A stretch of 64,000 bases of DNA from Nitrosomonas sp. Its GTDB lineage: Bacteria; Pseudomonadota; Gammaproteobacteria; Burkholderiales; Nitrosomonadaceae. Shown here in pieces: positions 54,407 through 64,000 of this stretch (position 1 is its first letter; the number at the start of each line of letters is the position of its first letter). The notes beneath the pieces were generated by a model that worked only from the letters and a program-made list of their open reading frames with translations, searched no databases and was not told where the DNA came from. The position numbers and the translations under genes are program-made. The stretch covers positions 1 to 64,000 of the forward strand of contig NZ_JAIEMO010000038.1 of assembly GCF_019752095.1 (NCBI RefSeq). The letters run 5' to 3'.

Positions 54407-54739
54407 TCACTCGAGCTCAAGATTACCTTCAAGGGCTTGCTCATAAATCGTATACGGCAAAATAACTGTATCCAATGCGCTGGACAGTACTATATCAACG
54501 AGCATAAGTTCAGGTACTCCCCCGATCCATAGCGATGTGCGCGACGGCTTCCCGCGTAAAGTACAAATATTGTAGGCAACACCACTATATACTCGCGGGA
54601 TCGTTGCACAGGGAGAGCTCACGCGGCTGAGATCACGACGAGCTACGGAATCATCGCGGACCACAGTGTTTATGGTTCCGCATCCTATGAATAAAAAAAT
54701 CATCACAAAAATAAGCATAAACCACAATTTTTTCTTCAT
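54407..54739 (-). CDS. YceK/YidQ-type small lipoprotein
   Basis: This 110-residue protein starts at the ATG at 54739 behind GGAGC. A lipoprotein signal MKKKLWFMLIFVMIFLFIGC has its Cys at residue 20. The segment PRVYSGVAYNICTL and the C-terminal LVDIVLSSALDTVILPYTIYEQ match the YceK/YidQ (DUF1375) family of outer-membrane lipoproteins. It follows the SRPBCC gene with one base between the stop and this start, on the same strand. The function is unknown. Confidence 0.8.
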   Translation of the reverse strand: MKKKLWFMLIFVMIFLFIGCGTINTVVRDDSVARRDLSRVSSPCATIPRVYSGVAYNICTLRGKPSRTSLWIGGVPELMLVDIVLSSALDTVILPYTIYEQALEGNLELE

Positions 54740-54740
54740 T

Positions 54741-55268
54741 CTAATGCTCCGCAATAGTCTTCAAACTGACAAGACCTTCCTCATACTTCTCGCCGACCAT
54801 TTTATCCATATCAAAGATTAGATTCATTAACTTGGAAACAAAAGAATTCGAGCCGTACATAGCTTGCGTGACTGCCGTAGCATTATCACCAGCTTCCAAT
54901 TGGAATTCGACGGTATTCCTTGCCTCAAAAGGTTGCAAGAAATGGAGTTCAATCACCAAATTTCTCGACGGTGTCGACTTCACAATTTCCATGCGTCCTT
55001 GGCCAATATCTTGGTTACCCTGCCATTCGTAGATAGCACCCTTGCCACTTTCAGCTCCGCTATAGCTTCGCTTAATCCCGGGATCAATCTTTTCCCACGG
55101 TGACCATGCTTCCCACCGATGGAAATCATTAATATGCGGAAATATCTTTTCGGGTGATGCGTTGATGCTGATAGAACGTTCGATACGGAAAGTATCCGGT
55201 TGCATCGCAGCATAGATCAGAATCGTGGCGATGAGAGTCATGGAGAGAATGACGGTTTTTTTGAGCAT
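54741..55268 (-). CDS. SRPBCC-family protein with membrane anchor
   Basis: This 175-residue protein has an N-terminal hydrophobic segment (about residues 5-25) and then a START/polyketide-cyclase-like fold. That fold is seen from RIERSISINASPEKIFPHINDFHRWEAWSPWEK through YEWQGNQDIGQGRMEI to EKYEEGLVSLKTI. Such proteins bind hydrophobic ligands. The substrate is unknown. It is probably cotranscribed with the small lipoprotein gene that follows immediately. Confidence 0.85.
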   Translation of the reverse strand: MLKKTVILSMTLIATILIYAAMQPDTFRIERSISINASPEKIFPHINDFHRWEAWSPWEKIDPGIKRSYSGAESGKGAIYEWQGNQDIGQGRMEIVKSTPSRNLVIELHFLQPFEARNTVEFQLEAGDNATAVTQAMYGSNSFVSKLMNLIFDMDKMVGEKYEEGLVSLKTIAEH

Positions 55269-55461
55269 CTATACTTCTTTAATAAATTTATTTGTTGATA
55301 GTATCGTATCGTAAGCATCTCCATCACCGCCTTCTGGTGACTATGCCTCACTCGGAAATCAGCAAGTATTTTTTTCTTATTAGCACTCAGGATCAATATT
55401 ACCGCCCTTTCCTTTCGGTTTCGAATTCCAGATTAATAAACAAATCCTTGTATAAAATTTA

Positions 55462-58284
55462 TTACGAGCCTCCCGCATGCGCTCTTATCGCTACTTGTGG
55501 CTTGATTTTAGCGCGAATCTGCTGATAGATTGGAATTTCAACGCCCTCAGCCACTTCAAGAGTCACAGCCAAGCCATAAGGAATCAATTGATCGAGCTTC
55601 TCAGTTGCATCAGCCTTGCATGCCACATGTAATAAGATGTACCCATCTTCCTCATACTCAGAAATCTGACTTGTCCCCTCAAGAATTTCGTGTTGTACAG
55701 TACCTCGCAAGACCTGATTATGATCTGAACTTATTCTTTTTATTTTCAAAGGCAACTTGTCCCAACTCCCGCCTGGCTGGAGTTCAAGTTTTGCCTCACG
55801 GAGATTCCGGTGAGCAGAATTGATTGGAGAGAACCAAGCCAATGTGACCAACATACGGCGCCAGACTTGGCTTCCAGACAAGCTGGATGGAAGAGGAAAA
55901 CGATATTCATGAACTTGATTTTCCTTTATTTCTCCACACCCCATTACCGTAGCCCGCTGTTCGGTACAGGCGAGCACACGATCAATGTCAACTGCACCAT
56001 AACCGATATAACGAGCCATTACTTCCTTGAAGCGACGTGAGTTTATTGGAGATTTCAGCGATTCTGTTAATGCTTTCTCGGCTTGGGCATGGTGTTGTGC
56101 GCCATGTACCAGTAGTGACTTTATGAGCACAGCAATCAGATTATCAGGAATCTCCTCGCCGTGCTCTTCCTGCAGCTTCGCCAAGACTTCATAAATTCTT
56201 GCTCCCCCTCGCGTTGCCAGGGCGGTAGCATTGCTAGTGCCCCGTGCATAAACTGATTCGGACAAATTTCCTTGTTGCAAGCTATCCCACGCTACCCTTT
56301 GGCCAGGTCTTCTCCGTGAGGTATCAATTGAATAAGGATGATTATCAGTTAGTATCGGAACCGCAAAAAGCTGCCGTCCGCCAGGAAAGAGTATTTCAGG
56401 TTTAACTGAGCGACGAAAGCCGTGTCCGAAACGTGAAATTGGACTAAACAGTCCACTGATCGGCAACAGCTCAGTTCTCTGACCCAGCATATAGGTTCCA
56501 GATTCATCTGCATGCAATGCTCCAACAGTGAGCGAGTTCAACGACTCCGCTGGTGATAGTAAACGTCGTTCGGATAATTGTTCTTCCATACACTTTAAAA
56601 TACGAACAACCTTCTGTGTATCAGACAAGGAAGAAAATTCGCTGTGCGAAATATCAATTTGAATGTCGCCTAAGAAATTCCCTGTACTTACACAAAACAA
56701 CACGCGATACTTCCACGATAGCCAGTCAAGCAACCTCGCCCAGGGGCTGGGAGTATGAATAAACGGACGCTCTGGATCACCAATCGACAGATTAATGATT
56801 TTGATATCAGGAGCTTGAGCAGGTGTAGCGCCTTCACCTTCAAACATGCGGCGTACGGCGCGTTCAATCCGATCTTCGAAGAAAACTTCATCAGGAAAAT
56901 GCTCAACATATTCGCCAAAGCTCCTGGCTAATAGGTTTGGTTGCATTATTGCCAAGTGATAAACTTTCCGTGTTAAAGGAGCAGATAAACCTTCCAATAA
57001 CTCTCCATGCACTACCAAGGATGCCATCGCCGTGCCATGTCTTTTCTCTCCGGGCTGATATTCGGCGGCCAAATTATCTGGATCATCGAATAACAATCGG
57101 TCTTTTAATGCATCATGCAAAATATTAGGTGCACCATCAAGAATGGCAACTACTGGCGGCAATTCCGGACTACCTTCTGGAAATTTACCGGGCTCACCAA
57201 CTTCATTTCCTGAATCTGTCAGACTTTGTCCAGTTGGGCGGAAATACATTACTCCAGGAAATTTGAATAACTGGATATCTATCTCATTTGCAGGTGATTC
57301 TAGTATCTTCAGTAAATGGCGAATTCTATCGGCAGGTAATTTGGCTTTGACTGCATGAAATGCAATGTTGGGCATATCAATAAATGAGCTAATAGTTTGA
57401 CCGTCTATTTCAGCCAACAATTTGGTAATGGCTGATTCGCTTTGTTTTCGCTTCTCAGGATTCTGTCGATAGAATAATTCGATCTGACAATAAATTTCCT
57501 GGGCTGGGTTAATAGGGTCGAGCAAATCGTGCCAACGTTCGATCATGCCAGTTTCGCGCAAGGTTTCTTTGATTCCCCAACGCCTGATCACTAAGGTTTG
57601 TTCGAACACAGCACGCCATTTAGATTTCCTATATGGCAACACTTGTTCTTTTTGCCAGCATTGCCACAATACCAATAACTCTTTCAAGCCTTTTTCATTG
57701 CCTATCGACAAAAATAATCTACCTCTCAATGGGCTATCTTTTGCACTGTTGACAGTCGCAGTAATGTCTGCATGAAGATGCGCCAAATGATCAGGCAAAG
57801 ATAATTCCGGCATCTTTTCGGCAATTATTTTTCCACCATCATCAATGAATCCGTATTTTTTCAATATTTCCTGGATTTCTTTCGACTGTACTCCATTAGT
57901 TATGCCAGCAATTTTGTTTTTAAAAAAATTAACCCCAATTTTTGGAGTTTCATAAAAATTATCGTCTGGCTCAATGTCCTCAACGTCCCATTCCCCAAGC
58001 CATTCTAGCCCGTCGGTGCTCTCGACGGTTCGTTTGAAGTCATCAACACTTCCTACAATTTCTATAACCAATACTGTCTCTGGCTCAAGTCCAGCCATAG
58101 TCCCGCTGACGCTAGCCTTATAACGTGAAAAGTCCTGCTGCAACTCATTTAGCTGCTGGGAAAGTCGTTCAACCTGCCGTGTATGATTTGGAAAATGTGG
58201 CTTGCTCGGCGAAAAGCCATTTCCCGATGAAGGAGCAACTGTCGTTGCGCGGGAAAAAACCAGAAGAGGAAGGTGATCGGTCAT
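55462..58284 (-). CDS. ietS: IetS-like subtilisin-family protease
   Basis: This 940-residue S8 family protein partners the AAA ATPase directly upstream. It has a coiled-coil-prone N-terminus (RQVERLSQQLNELQQDFSRYK), a middle region of about 300 residues, the protease domain (about 375-730) and a C-terminal beta-rich region. The catalytic triad is readable: D383 in AILDGA, H416 in RHGTAMAS and S684 in GTSNATALA. No signal peptide is present, so it acts in the cytoplasm. The pair matches IetAS, first described as a stability/incompatibility module on the Agrobacterium plasmid pTiC58 and later as an antiphage system. Its start lacks a strong ribosome binding site and lies 16 bases after ietA. 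Confidence 0.8.
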   Translation of the reverse strand: MTDHLPLLVFSRATTVAPSSGNGFSPSKPHFPNHTRQVERLSQQLNELQQDFSRYKASVSGTMAGLEPETVLVIEIVGSVDDFKRTVESTDGLEWLGEWDVEDIEPDDNFYETPKIGVNFFKNKIAGITNGVQSKEIQEILKKYGFIDDGGKIIAEKMPELSLPDHLAHLHADITATVNSAKDSPLRGRLFLSIGNEKGLKELLVLWQCWQKEQVLPYRKSKWRAVFEQTLVIRRWGIKETLRETGMIERWHDLLDPINPAQEIYCQIELFYRQNPEKRKQSESAITKLLAEIDGQTISSFIDMPNIAFHAVKAKLPADRIRHLLKILESPANEIDIQLFKFPGVMYFRPTGQSLTDSGNEVGEPGKFPEGSPELPPVVAILDGAPNILHDALKDRLLFDDPDNLAAEYQPGEKRHGTAMASLVVHGELLEGLSAPLTRKVYHLAIMQPNLLARSFGEYVEHFPDEVFFEDRIERAVRRMFEGEGATPAQAPDIKIINLSIGDPERPFIHTPSPWARLLDWLSWKYRVLFCVSTGNFLGDIQIDISHSEFSSLSDTQKVVRILKCMEEQLSERRLLSPAESLNSLTVGALHADESGTYMLGQRTELLPISGLFSPISRFGHGFRRSVKPEILFPGGRQLFAVPILTDNHPYSIDTSRRRPGQRVAWDSLQQGNLSESVYARGTSNATALATRGGARIYEVLAKLQEEHGEEIPDNLIAVLIKSLLVHGAQHHAQAEKALTESLKSPINSRRFKEVMARYIGYGAVDIDRVLACTEQRATVMGCGEIKENQVHEYRFPLPSSLSGSQVWRRMLVTLAWFSPINSAHRNLREAKLELQPGGSWDKLPLKIKRISSDHNQVLRGTVQHEILEGTSQISEYEEDGYILLHVACKADATEKLDQLIPYGLAVTLEVAEGVEIPIYQQIRAKIKPQVAIRAHAGGS

Positions 58285-58300
58285 GGATTTGTGGGATTAC

Positions 58301-59296
58301 TCAGCTCTCTAGTTTGCTCGTGATGGGTTTTAATCTGTCGCGCCACTGTGTTAGTTTTATACGGGTAATTGCTTGGGCGTTGTCAGTTTTTTGGTCGAGT
58401 GTCGCCCGGCGTATCACGCTCAAACAAAACTCCTCGACCTCTGCAAAATTCAATCCCCTCATATATTTTGCCAAGGTTTCTGGCGCATATCCAAAATTAG
58501 TTCTGCACCGCTGGCCAATGGATTCAATATATTGGGTCAGTTGCTGTCGCGTGGGTAATGGCAATTCAACTCGCACCTGAAATCGGCGCCATACCGCTCT
58601 GTCTAGCAATTCTGGATGATTACTTGCGGCAACAATCACCACATAGTCTGGCAAATCATCAATCTGCAAAAGTAATGAACTTACTACCCGTTTTATTTCT
58701 CCTGTTTCGTGTGTATCTCCACGTTCCTTGCCAAGAGTTTCGAACTCATCAAAAAACAGTACACACCGCCGTGTTTTCGCATAATCCATTAGATGCTTCA
58801 AGCGACTGGATGTTTCGCCTAGATAACTTCCAACCAGGGTCTCATACCTAATAACTAATAATGGATACATCAACTCAAAAGCTAGCGCCTCGGCTAAGGT
58901 CGTCTTGCCGTTTCCTGGCGGTCCAGCAAATAGGAGTTTGTTACGTGCACGTAGATTGTGGGCATGCAATAACTCGGCACGATGCTGCTCCTCAATGACC
59001 TCCTTGATTGAATCATAGATTTTGCTTGGTAATACAAGGCTATCAAGTGTGCGTTCCGGCGTAATTTCAAAGATCAAATCTTTATGCTGGTCACCGCTGC
59101 TACTCTGCTTGGACACGAAGCCGCGTGCCATTGCGAAAACGTTTGGTTGCAATGCCTTAGTCAATCGATCTGCCAAAACCCGATGACCTTTGCCCTTTTC
59201 CTCTTGAATCAAGGCTTCAGCTGTCTTGCGAAAAGCCAATTGATTACCATTGCTAGCATTCTTGAGCAACTCTACCAGTAAGTCTGCCTGCGCCAT
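58301..59296 (-). CDS. ietA: IetA-like AAA+ ATPase
   Basis: This 331-residue ATPase has an N-terminal helical segment (about 1-85) and an AAA+ core. Walker A is GPPGNGKTT with K131. Walker B is LFFDEFE with D183-E184. Sensor 1 and arginine finger residues lie in VVIVAASNHPELLDRAVWRRF. A lid follows to about residue 310. GAGGT precedes the ATG. The pairing with a cytoplasmic S8 protease is the IetAS arrangement. In that system the ATPase is required alongside the protease. It lies between alaS and small envelope genes, so the module looks inserted beside a conserved housekeeping block. Confidence 0.82.
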   Translation of the reverse strand: MAQADLLVELLKNASNGNQLAFRKTAEALIQEEKGKGHRVLADRLTKALQPNVFAMARGFVSKQSSSGDQHKDLIFEITPERTLDSLVLPSKIYDSIKEVIEEQHRAELLHAHNLRARNKLLFAGPPGNGKTTLAEALAFELMYPLLVIRYETLVGSYLGETSSRLKHLMDYAKTRRCVLFFDEFETLGKERGDTHETGEIKRVVSSLLLQIDDLPDYVVIVAASNHPELLDRAVWRRFQVRVELPLPTRQQLTQYIESIGQRCRTNFGYAPETLAKYMRGLNFAEVEEFCLSVIRRATLDQKTDNAQAITRIKLTQWRDRLKPITSKLES

Positions 59297-59520
59297 TAGA
59301 ACCTCACTTCAATAAGTGTCATTATTATTACCAAATACTCATTACGTTCACTGCAATTTTGTGGCGTGTAGACTGCAGATTCATCAATCCGATGAGATCA
59401 AAAACCCGAAAGGGAATTAGCCAGAATTAGTAATAATTGCCGTCAAATCCAACTGTGATTGCATACAGAGAGTCACATGAAATTTTCCGCAATCTCCTGA
59501 CCAGCATAATGTACCATGCG

Positions 59521-62115
59521 CTAATCTATTTTATTTCCTACCCAACCCGTCACACTTCCCAGCGCCTTCGGCAATTGCTCCGGCTGCGTACCACCCGCTT
59601 GCGCCATATCTGCGCGCCCGCCGCCTTTGCCACCGACTTGTTGCGCCACGAAATTGACCAGTTCACCGGCTTTGATTCGATCCGTAAGATCTGAGCTGAC
59701 ACCAGCGATCAGCGTGACTTTTCCATCTGCAACGGTACTGAGCACAATAGCGCAGGTTTTGAGTTTGTCTTTCAATTGATCCAATGTTTCGCGCAGGGTT
59801 TTGGCGTCGGCGTTTTCCAGATTGACGGCCAGCACTTTGACACCCTTGATTTCCTGCACTTGCGCGGCTAAATCGGAGCCTTGCGAGCTGGCAAGCTTGG
59901 TTTTTAAACGAGCCAGTTCCTTTTCGGTTTGCCGCACGTTTCCGATGATCTGCGCAATTTTCTGCATGACTTCTTGCGGATTGGTTTTTAGCATATGCGC
60001 AATTTCCAACAGTTGCGCCTCGCGTTGTTGCACATAATCAATGGCGGCTTTTCCGGTCACCGCCTCAACGCGGCGGATACCAGCCGCGACGCCGGATTCG
60101 GTGATAATTTTAAACAAGCCGATTTGCCCGACTTGCGGCACATGCGTGCCACCACATAGCTCGGTGGAGAATTCACCCATACCGATGACGCGCACTACGT
60201 CCGAATATTTTTCGCCGAACAACGCCATCGCACCACGCTTGATCGCATCGTCGTACTTCATCGTAGCCGCTTCAACGATACAGTTGTCGCGGATCTGTTC
60301 ATTGACCAGGCGTTCAGTTTCCCGAATCTCATCTGCCGTGAGTGGCACATTATGAGAAAAATCAAAGCGCGTCCGATTAGCATCGACCAGCGAACCTTTT
60401 TGCGTCACATGCTTACCCAGCACTTCACGCAGCGCAGCATGCAGCAAATGTGTGGCGGAGTGATTATTGGCGATGCTGATGCGGGTTTGTGGATTGACTC
60501 GTGCTTGCACGGTATCCTTGATCACCAGGCGTCCGCTGCGCAATAAGCCTTTATGGCCAAACACACCGGCTTGGATTTTCTGCGTATCAGTCACCGCAAA
60601 AGTGCCATTGGCGGCAAGTAATTCACCGCAATCACCGACCTGACCACCCGATTCGGCGTAAAAAGGCGTTTGATCCAGAACCACGACCCCTTCCTCACCA
60701 GCTTCGATGAAATCCACCGCGCTGCCTTGCTTGTAGAGAGCCAATACTTGTCCTTCATGCTGCAGGGTTTCGTAACCATAGAACGTGGTTTGACCGCCCG
60801 AATACTCAATCCCTTCCTGCATGGTGAATTTGTTGGCGGCGCGCGCTTGCTCACGTTGACATGTCATGGCTTGTTCGAATCCTGCGTGGTCAACGGTAAT
60901 ACCACGCTCGCGAGCGATGTCGGCAGTCAGATCAATCGGGAAACCAAAGGTATCGTAGAGCCGGAAAGCGGTTTCGCCATCCAACACATGAATTTTCTGG
61001 CCGAGCGCGGTTTCCAGAATTTGCATGCCGTTTTCCAGGGTCTCAGCGAAACGCTCTTCTTCTTGCAGCAATACCGCGGCAACACGCGCTTTAGCAGCGG
61101 TTAGTTCAGGATAGGCTTGCCCCATCACTTGATCTAAATCTTCTACCAGGTGATGAAAGAAAGGTTGTTTCTGCCCTAACTTGTAACCATGGCGGATGGC
61201 GCGACGAATAATACGGCGCAATACATAGCCGCGACCTTCGCTGCCTGGAATGACACCGTCGGTAATCAAAAACGAACAGGCACGGATATGATCGGCAATA
61301 ACCTTTAACGAATTATCGGTAAGATTCTTTGTGTTGGTGACGCGCGCAGCCGCTTTGATCAGGCTTTGAAACAAATCAATGTCGTAATTGCTGTGAACAT
61401 GCTGCATCACGGCCGAAATACGCTCCAGACCCATGCCGGTATCGACCGACGGCTTCGGCAATGGATGCAATACGCCTGCGCTATCTCGGTTGTATTGCAT
61501 GAAAACCAGATTCCAGATCTCGATGTAACGATCACCGTCGGCATCGGCAGAGCCGGGTGGCCCGCCTTTGACATCGGGGCCATGATCATAAAAAATTTCA
61601 GAACAAGGCCCGCACGGACCGGTATCTCCCATTTGCCAGAAGTTATCCGTGGTGGCAATCCGCACCACACGGGATGGTTCAACGCCGACTTCATTCAACC
61701 AGATATCCGCAGCTTCATCATCTTCCGCATAGACAGTAACCCATAATTTCTCGCGCGGAATCTCAAGAGTATCCGTAAGAAAATCCCAGGCAAATAAAAT
61801 AGCATTGCGCTTGAAATAATCGCCAAAACTAAAGTTACCGAGCATCTCGAAGAAAGTATGATGCCTTGCCGTATAACCGACATTTTCCAGATCGTTATGC
61901 TTGCCACCGGCACGAACGCAGCGCTGTGAGCTAACGGCACGCACATAAGGGCGCTTATCCTGACCAAGGAAAACGTCTTTGAATTGCACCATGCCCGCAT
62001 TGGTGAACAAAAGTGTCGGATCATTGTCCGGCACTAACGGGCTGGACGAGACGATGGTATGGCCGTGAGACTCAAAAAATTCGAGAAATTTCTGTCGTAT
62101 CTGGTTACTTTTCAT
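59521..62115 (-). CDS. alaS: alanyl-tRNA synthetase
   Basis: This 864-residue class II synthetase starts [19 protein letters not shown]. The catalytic domain (about 1-250) holds [15 protein letters not shown] and [26 protein letters not shown]. The editing domain has the zinc ligands [14 protein letters not shown] and CGGTHV. The C-Ala domain ends with [15 protein letters not shown]. The start overlaps the stop of the preceding gene (ATGA type). It is last in recA-recX-x-alaS. Confidence 0.97.
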   Translation of the reverse strand: MKSNQIRQKFLEFFESHGHTIVSSSPLVPDNDPTLLFTNAGMVQFKDVFLGQDKRPYVRAVSSQRCVRAGGKHNDLENVGYTARHHTFFEMLGNFSFGDYFKRNAILFAWDFLTDTLEIPREKLWVTVYAEDDEAADIWLNEVGVEPSRVVRIATTDNFWQMGDTGPCGPCSEIFYDHGPDVKGGPPGSADADGDRYIEIWNLVFMQYNRDSAGVLHPLPKPSVDTGMGLERISAVMQHVHSNYDIDLFQSLIKAAARVTNTKNLTDNSLKVIADHIRACSFLITDGVIPGSEGRGYVLRRIIRRAIRHGYKLGQKQPFFHHLVEDLDQVMGQAYPELTAAKARVAAVLLQEEERFAETLENGMQILETALGQKIHVLDGETAFRLYDTFGFPIDLTADIARERGITVDHAGFEQAMTCQREQARAANKFTMQEGIEYSGGQTTFYGYETLQHEGQVLALYKQGSAVDFIEAGEEGVVVLDQTPFYAESGGQVGDCGELLAANGTFAVTDTQKIQAGVFGHKGLLRSGRLVIKDTVQARVNPQTRISIANNHSATHLLHAALREVLGKHVTQKGSLVDANRTRFDFSHNVPLTADEIRETERLVNEQIRDNCIVEAATMKYDDAIKRGAMALFGEKYSDVVRVIGMGEFSTELCGGTHVPQVGQIGLFKIITESGVAAGIRRVEAVTGKAAIDYVQQREAQLLEIAHMLKTNPQEVMQKIAQIIGNVRQTEKELARLKTKLASSQGSDLAAQVQEIKGVKVLAVNLENADAKTLRETLDQLKDKLKTCAIVLSTVADGKVTLIAGVSSDLTDRIKAGELVNFVAQQVGGKGGGRADMAQAGGTQPEQLPKALGSVTGWVGNKID

Positions 62116-62477
62116 ATTGCTTGCTGCTGCCCGTATCGTTCTAGTTCAGTCACTGTCAAACCCACTGCTTCGCCTTTGACGATGGCCAAGGTTTGGACTT
62201 TAACCCGGATAGTGATTTCTTCGTTCATTTTCGGCAAATCAAATTCGGTTAACACCGTAATTTCTCCGCCGCTATCTTCCAGCACATACATCTTTAGATT
62301 AACCAAGGGTAAGCGCGTGGGATCCTTGGGAATGCCTTTTAATGTAATTTCTTTCCCATCAAAATTAGCCGGCGCGGCATTAATTTCCTGAATCAGTGTG
62401 ATCCCACCTGCATGCACTTGAAAACTAATAAACAGGATCATCCAAAAAAAGATTATTTTTTCCCAATATTTCTTCAT
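62112..62477 (-). CDS. exported OB-fold-like protein of unknown function
   Basis: This 121-residue protein has a signal peptide with core [13 protein letters not shown] and cleavage near VHAGG. The mature part is strand-rich: [39 protein letters not shown] and [15 protein letters not shown]. This is the pattern of nucleic-acid-type OB folds found in small periplasmic proteins. It overlaps recX by 4 bases at one end and alaS by 4 at the other, so all are cotranscribed. The function is unknown. Confidence 0.7.
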   Translation of the reverse strand: MKKYWEKIIFFWMILFISFQVHAGGITLIQEINAAPANFDGKEITLKGIPKDPTRLPLVNLKMYVLEDSGGEITVLTEFDLPKMNEEITIRVKVQTLAIVKGEAVGLTVTELERYGQQQAI

Positions 62478-62932
62478 GCGTTTTCCTCGTCTGCTTGTGC
62501 GAGAACTTGTTGTATTGTTTCCATGGAAAAGCCTCTATTCATCATAAACCGTACCTGCTTGCCACGCTCTTCCTTGGAAATGGGCGGATGGTCGAATTTC
62601 TTGCGCCAGATGTTTAACGCGGCCTCCAACTCAGTTTGCTTGAGCGCCGGCAGAATGCCGTCAATCAAATGGGGATCTATTCCTTTTGCCTTAAGTTCAT
62701 GAACAATTTGATGACTTCCAAAGCGCGATCGACGAACACGCGCAACCTGCTCCACCATTCGTTGCTCGGACAGATACCCCTGTTGTTCCAGCTTATCCAA
62801 TACACTTGCAAGCACTCCCGTTTCGCAAGATTCTGCATGCACAGAAAGTTTTTGCTCCAACTCCCGCCGCGAATGCTCACGCCGGGCAAGCATACGCAGT
62901 GCGCGAATTTCCAAAGGAGTACGGGGACTCAC
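62474..62932 (-). CDS. recX: RecA modulator RecX
   Basis: This 152-residue helical repeat protein limits RecA filament growth. The three-helix repeats are visible as RALRMLARREHSRRELEQKL, GYLSEQRMVEQVARVRRSRFG and FMMNRGFSMETIQQVL. It starts 5 bases after recA on the same strand, the usual arrangement. Confidence 0.94.
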   Translation of the reverse strand: MSPRTPLEIRALRMLARREHSRRELEQKLSVHAESCETGVLASVLDKLEQQGYLSEQRMVEQVARVRRSRFGSHQIVHELKAKGIDPHLIDGILPALKQTELEAALNIWRKKFDHPPISKEERGKQVRFMMNRGFSMETIQQVLAQADEENA

Positions 62933-62937
62933 AAAAC

Positions 62938-63972
62938 TTATTTCTCTTTTTCAGTTTTTTCTTTCACAGGGTTAGCTTGATCAGCAATGCCAACAATCGA
63001 TCGAATTTTTTGTTCAATTTCTTGCGCGATATCCTTATGTTCTTTCAGGTAATCACGCACATTATCTTTGCCTTGCCCGATTTTCTCACCTTTATAGGCA
63101 TACCAGGCCCCGGCTTTGTCGATCAGTTTATGCAATACGCCCAGTTCGATAATTTCACTCTCACGCGAAATACCTTCGCCATAAAGAATATCAAAATCCG
63201 CCTGTTTGAAAGGCGGTGCAATTTTATTTTTGACCACTTTCACACGGGTTTCATTGCCGATGGTTTCGTCACCTTTCTTGATCGCCCCGGTGCGACGGAT
63301 ATCCAAACGTACCGAAGCGTAAAATTTTAGCGCATTACCACCCGTGGTAGTTTCAGGATTGCCGAACATGACACCGATTTTCATACGAATCTGGTTGATG
63401 AAAATAACCATCGTATTGCTACGCTTAATGTTGGCAGTTAACTTGCGGAGTGCCTGCGACATTAGCCGTGCCTGCAGACCCATTTGCGGATCACCCATGT
63501 CGCCTTCGATTTCCGCCCGTGGCGTAAGGGCTGCGACGGAATCTATCACGATGATATCGACTGAACTGGAGCGCACCAGCATATCGGCAATCTCCAACGC
63601 CTGCTCACCATTATCCGGTTGAGAGATCAACAGCTCTTTTACATTGACGCCAATTTTTTGCGCGTACTGGGGATCCAATGCGTGCTCCGCATCAATAAAG
63701 GCAGCGGTACCACCCAGTTTCTGCATTTCAGCGATAACTTGGAGCGTCAATGTCGTTTTACCCGAAGATTCAGGCCCATAAATTTCGACAATCCGTCCGC
63801 GAGGTAACCCCCCTACTCCCAGTGCAATATCAAGCCCCAGCGAACCAGTTGATACGACTTGTATATCATAAGCGACATCGTTAGCGCCCAACCGCATGAT
63901 AGAGCCCTTACCAAACTGTTTCTCGATTTGAGCCAGGGCAACGTCAAGCGCTTTACTTCTATTTTCGTCCAT
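62938..63972 (-). CDS. recA: recombinase RecA
   Basis: This 344-residue recombinase catalyses strand exchange and LexA cleavage. It opens [23 protein letters not shown]. Walker A is [10 protein letters not shown], and the L1/L2 DNA-binding loops include [14 protein letters not shown] and [21 protein letters not shown]. The acidic C-terminal tail is short ([10 protein letters not shown]). It is the first gene of recA-recX-x-alaS. No SOS box was recognised in the 28 bases visible upstream. Confidence 0.98.
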   Translation of the reverse strand: MDENRSKALDVALAQIEKQFGKGSIMRLGANDVAYDIQVVSTGSLGLDIALGVGGLPRGRIVEIYGPESSGKTTLTLQVIAEMQKLGGTAAFIDAEHALDPQYAQKIGVNVKELLISQPDNGEQALEIADMLVRSSSVDIIVIDSVAALTPRAEIEGDMGDPQMGLQARLMSQALRKLTANIKRSNTMVIFINQIRMKIGVMFGNPETTTGGNALKFYASVRLDIRRTGAIKKGDETIGNETRVKVVKNKIAPPFKQADFDILYGEGISRESEIIELGVLHKLIDKAGAWYAYKGEKIGQGKDNVRDYLKEHKDIAQEIEQKIRSIVGIADQANPVKEKTEKEK

Positions 63973-64000
63973 GATTTATCCTGTTAAGAGTCAATTGGAT

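Overview
The window reads as a chromosomal segment of a betaproteobacterium, most likely a Nitrosomonas-type ammonia oxidiser. This is inferred from three things. Gene orders are typical of Betaproteobacteria: recA-recX-x-alaS, pilT-pilU, hemC-hemD-hemY, rib-nusB-thiL-pgpA, and pilC-pilD-coaE-zapD. There is a sucrose biosynthesis cluster of the kind known from ammonia oxidisers and methanotrophs, and the base composition is moderately AT-rich. No rRNA, CRISPR array or complete insertion sequence was seen. There is one tRNA, Arg(CCG).

Region 1 (1-4.0 kb) starts with a possible transposase remnant, then a RoxA-like di-haem cytochrome c lipoprotein followed by a cytochrome P450, and closes with three small hairpins. 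Region 2 (4.2-14.3 kb) is a stress island. It holds a MEDS-domain protein, a Crp/Fnr regulator, membrane and envelope stress proteins (holin-like, DUF883, AI-2E family, TerC, DUF4112), a y4iL-type catalase-like haem lipoprotein, charged coiled-coil proteins, two CsbD copies, a DUF1328 protein and a 25-residue membrane peptide. Five promoter regions in this island share a 16-bp inverted repeat, TGTNNGNNNNCGYACA, usually followed by TACC. This looks like an undescribed regulon operator.

Region 3 (14.6-23.1 kb) has a large PAS/GAF/GGDEF/EAL c-di-GMP enzyme, YaaA, a SnoaL-like protein, two poorly known proteins and an SLC13 permease. Region 4 (23.1-27.4 kb, minus strand) is the riboflavin operon ribE-ribBX-ribH-nusB-thiL-pgpA. 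Its RibB carries a GTP cyclohydrolase II-like domain that has lost its zinc and catalytic residues. Region 5 (27.6-32.7 kb, minus strand) is fructokinase, sucrose-phosphate synthase fused to an apparently intact phosphatase, and amylosucrase. This is a complete route to make and recycle sucrose.

Region 6 (33-49.4 kb) is mostly housekeeping: tRNA-Arg, CorC-like protein, zapD, coaE, pilD, pilC, an SDR protein, a ferredoxin reductase, haem genes, ppc, a lone inactive M16 peptidase homologue, rsmD, coaD and a YfhL-type ferredoxin. Region 7 (49.6-54.4 kb) has two HDOD signalling proteins next to the twitching ATPases PilT and PilU.

Region 8 (54.4-59.3 kb) has two small envelope or lipid-type genes and then a two-gene AAA ATPase plus subtilisin-like protease module matching the IetAS antiphage/plasmid-stability system. 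It sits directly beside the housekeeping block alaS-x-recX-recA (59.5-64 kb).
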